5,894 nucleotides of DNA from Synechococcus sp. CO36386bin_37 (GTDB lineage Bacteria > Cyanobacteriota > Cyanobacteriia > PCC-6307 > Cyanobiaceae), in the NCBI GenBank assembly GCA_011525445.1, contig WTGE01000008.1, forward strand, positions 1 to 5,894, written 5' to 3'. Of the stretch, positions 5,468 through 5,894 are shown one piece after another. The stretch's first letter is position 1. Each line of letters opens with the position of its first letter. Position numbers and translations under genes: made by a program. The notes under the pieces were generated by a model. The model did no database searches. It was not told the origin of the DNA and saw only the letters and a program-made list of their open reading frames with translations.

Positions 5468-5894
5468 ATGGAGAAGACGGTCACAGCCAAAACCCTGCTG
5501 AGCTGGCGCCAGACCATGCTCAACGAGGGCGGGGAAGCCAACGCGCTGGACTGGTTACTGGATCTCAAAGGGGGTGTGCGCTGGCAGCAGCTGCAGTCAT
5601 TGCGGCTCTACCCCACATCCACAGTGGTGATTGACCATGGACTCGAAACGCTTGAGAACATCTGGCGACGCCATCTGGAGCAGCAGATTCCACTGCAATA
5701 TCTGGTCGGCCGCTGCCCCTGGCGGGACCTCGAACTCAAGGTGGCCCCGGGAGTCTTGATTCCTCGCCAAGAAACCGAGCTACTGATTGATCTCGCCCTG
5801 GGCTGCCTCAGCGGCGAAGACCACCAAGGCAATCTGCAGTGGGCCGATCTGGGAACGGGATCCGGGTGCATTGCGATCGGATTGGCCAAGGCGC
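5468..5894 (+). CDS. prmC: Peptide chain release factor N5-glutamine methyltransferase PrmC (HemK), N-terminal part
   Basis: Open to the window edge: 142 codons are visible of a usual length near 290. PrmC transfers a methyl group from S-adenosylmethionine to the glutamine of the GGQ motif in release factors RF1 and RF2, in the cytoplasm, raising termination efficiency. The N-terminal helical domain (residues 1-85) has the cyanobacterial pattern DWLLDLKGGVRWQQLQSLRL and PLQYLVGRCPWRDLEL. The conserved IPRQETELL is at 98-106, and SAM-binding motif I (ADLGTGSGCIAIGLA) is at 126-140. The diagnostic NPPY lies beyond the edge. The ATG at 5468 gives the expected N-terminus; the frame is open upstream to 5378, but that part does not read as protein and no strong ribosome-binding site is seen. 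Its partner genes would be downstream. Confidence 0.92.
   Translation, partial: MEKTVTAKTLLSWRQTMLNEGGEANALDWLLDLKGGVRWQQLQSLRLYPTSTVVIDHGLETLENIWRRHLEQQIPLQYLVGRCPWRDLELKVAPGVLIPRQETELLIDLALGCLSGEDHQGNLQWADLGTGSGCIAIGLAKA

Overview
The window looks like a stretch of a marine picocyanobacterial chromosome: a Prochlorococcus of the higher-GC, low-light type or a related marine Synechococcus. This is inferred from three things. The PrmC N-terminus, the acyl-CoA thioesterase tail and the DUF3598-like protein all have a picocyanobacterial character. Base composition is near 50% GC by eye. GTG and TTG starts and loosely packed small hypothetical genes are common. No mobile element, tRNA, rRNA or CRISPR array is visible.

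Layout. Two recognisable housekeeping genes, both cut by the window edges, bracket the region: the 3' end of a hot-dog thioesterase (1-291, +) and the 5' end of prmC/hemK (from 5468, +). Between them, from left to right, are: an orphan 141-residue reading frame on the minus strand (390-815); a palindrome-rich gap (816-1104); a minus-strand two-gene unit of a TVP38/TMEM64-type membrane protein (1369-2037) followed after 3 bp by an 86-residue helical protein (1105-1365); a divergent DUF3598-like gene (2151-2801, +); a small convergent gene overlapping its end (2785-3012, -); a gap of about 630 bp ending in a strong minus-strand intrinsic terminator with a promoter-like sequence about 100 bp upstream of it, read here as a candidate small RNA (about 3469-3571, -); a 62-residue charged protein (3644-3832, +) whose frame continues past its stop with coding-like sequence; a repeat-bearing spacer; an NAD(P)-binding epimerase-like protein (4127-5011, +); and a 456-bp spacer before prmC.

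How the genes work together. The thioesterase probably serves phylloquinone synthesis and PrmC serves translation termination. The genes between them share no obvious pathway and read as lineage-specific small genes, decayed fragments and regulatory DNA. The items most worth a second look are the candidate small RNA, the near-perfect stem-loop at the 3' end of the membrane-protein gene, the coding-like sequence beyond the 62-residue frame's stop, and the orphan frame at 390-815. I see no convincing complete new multi-gene system here.
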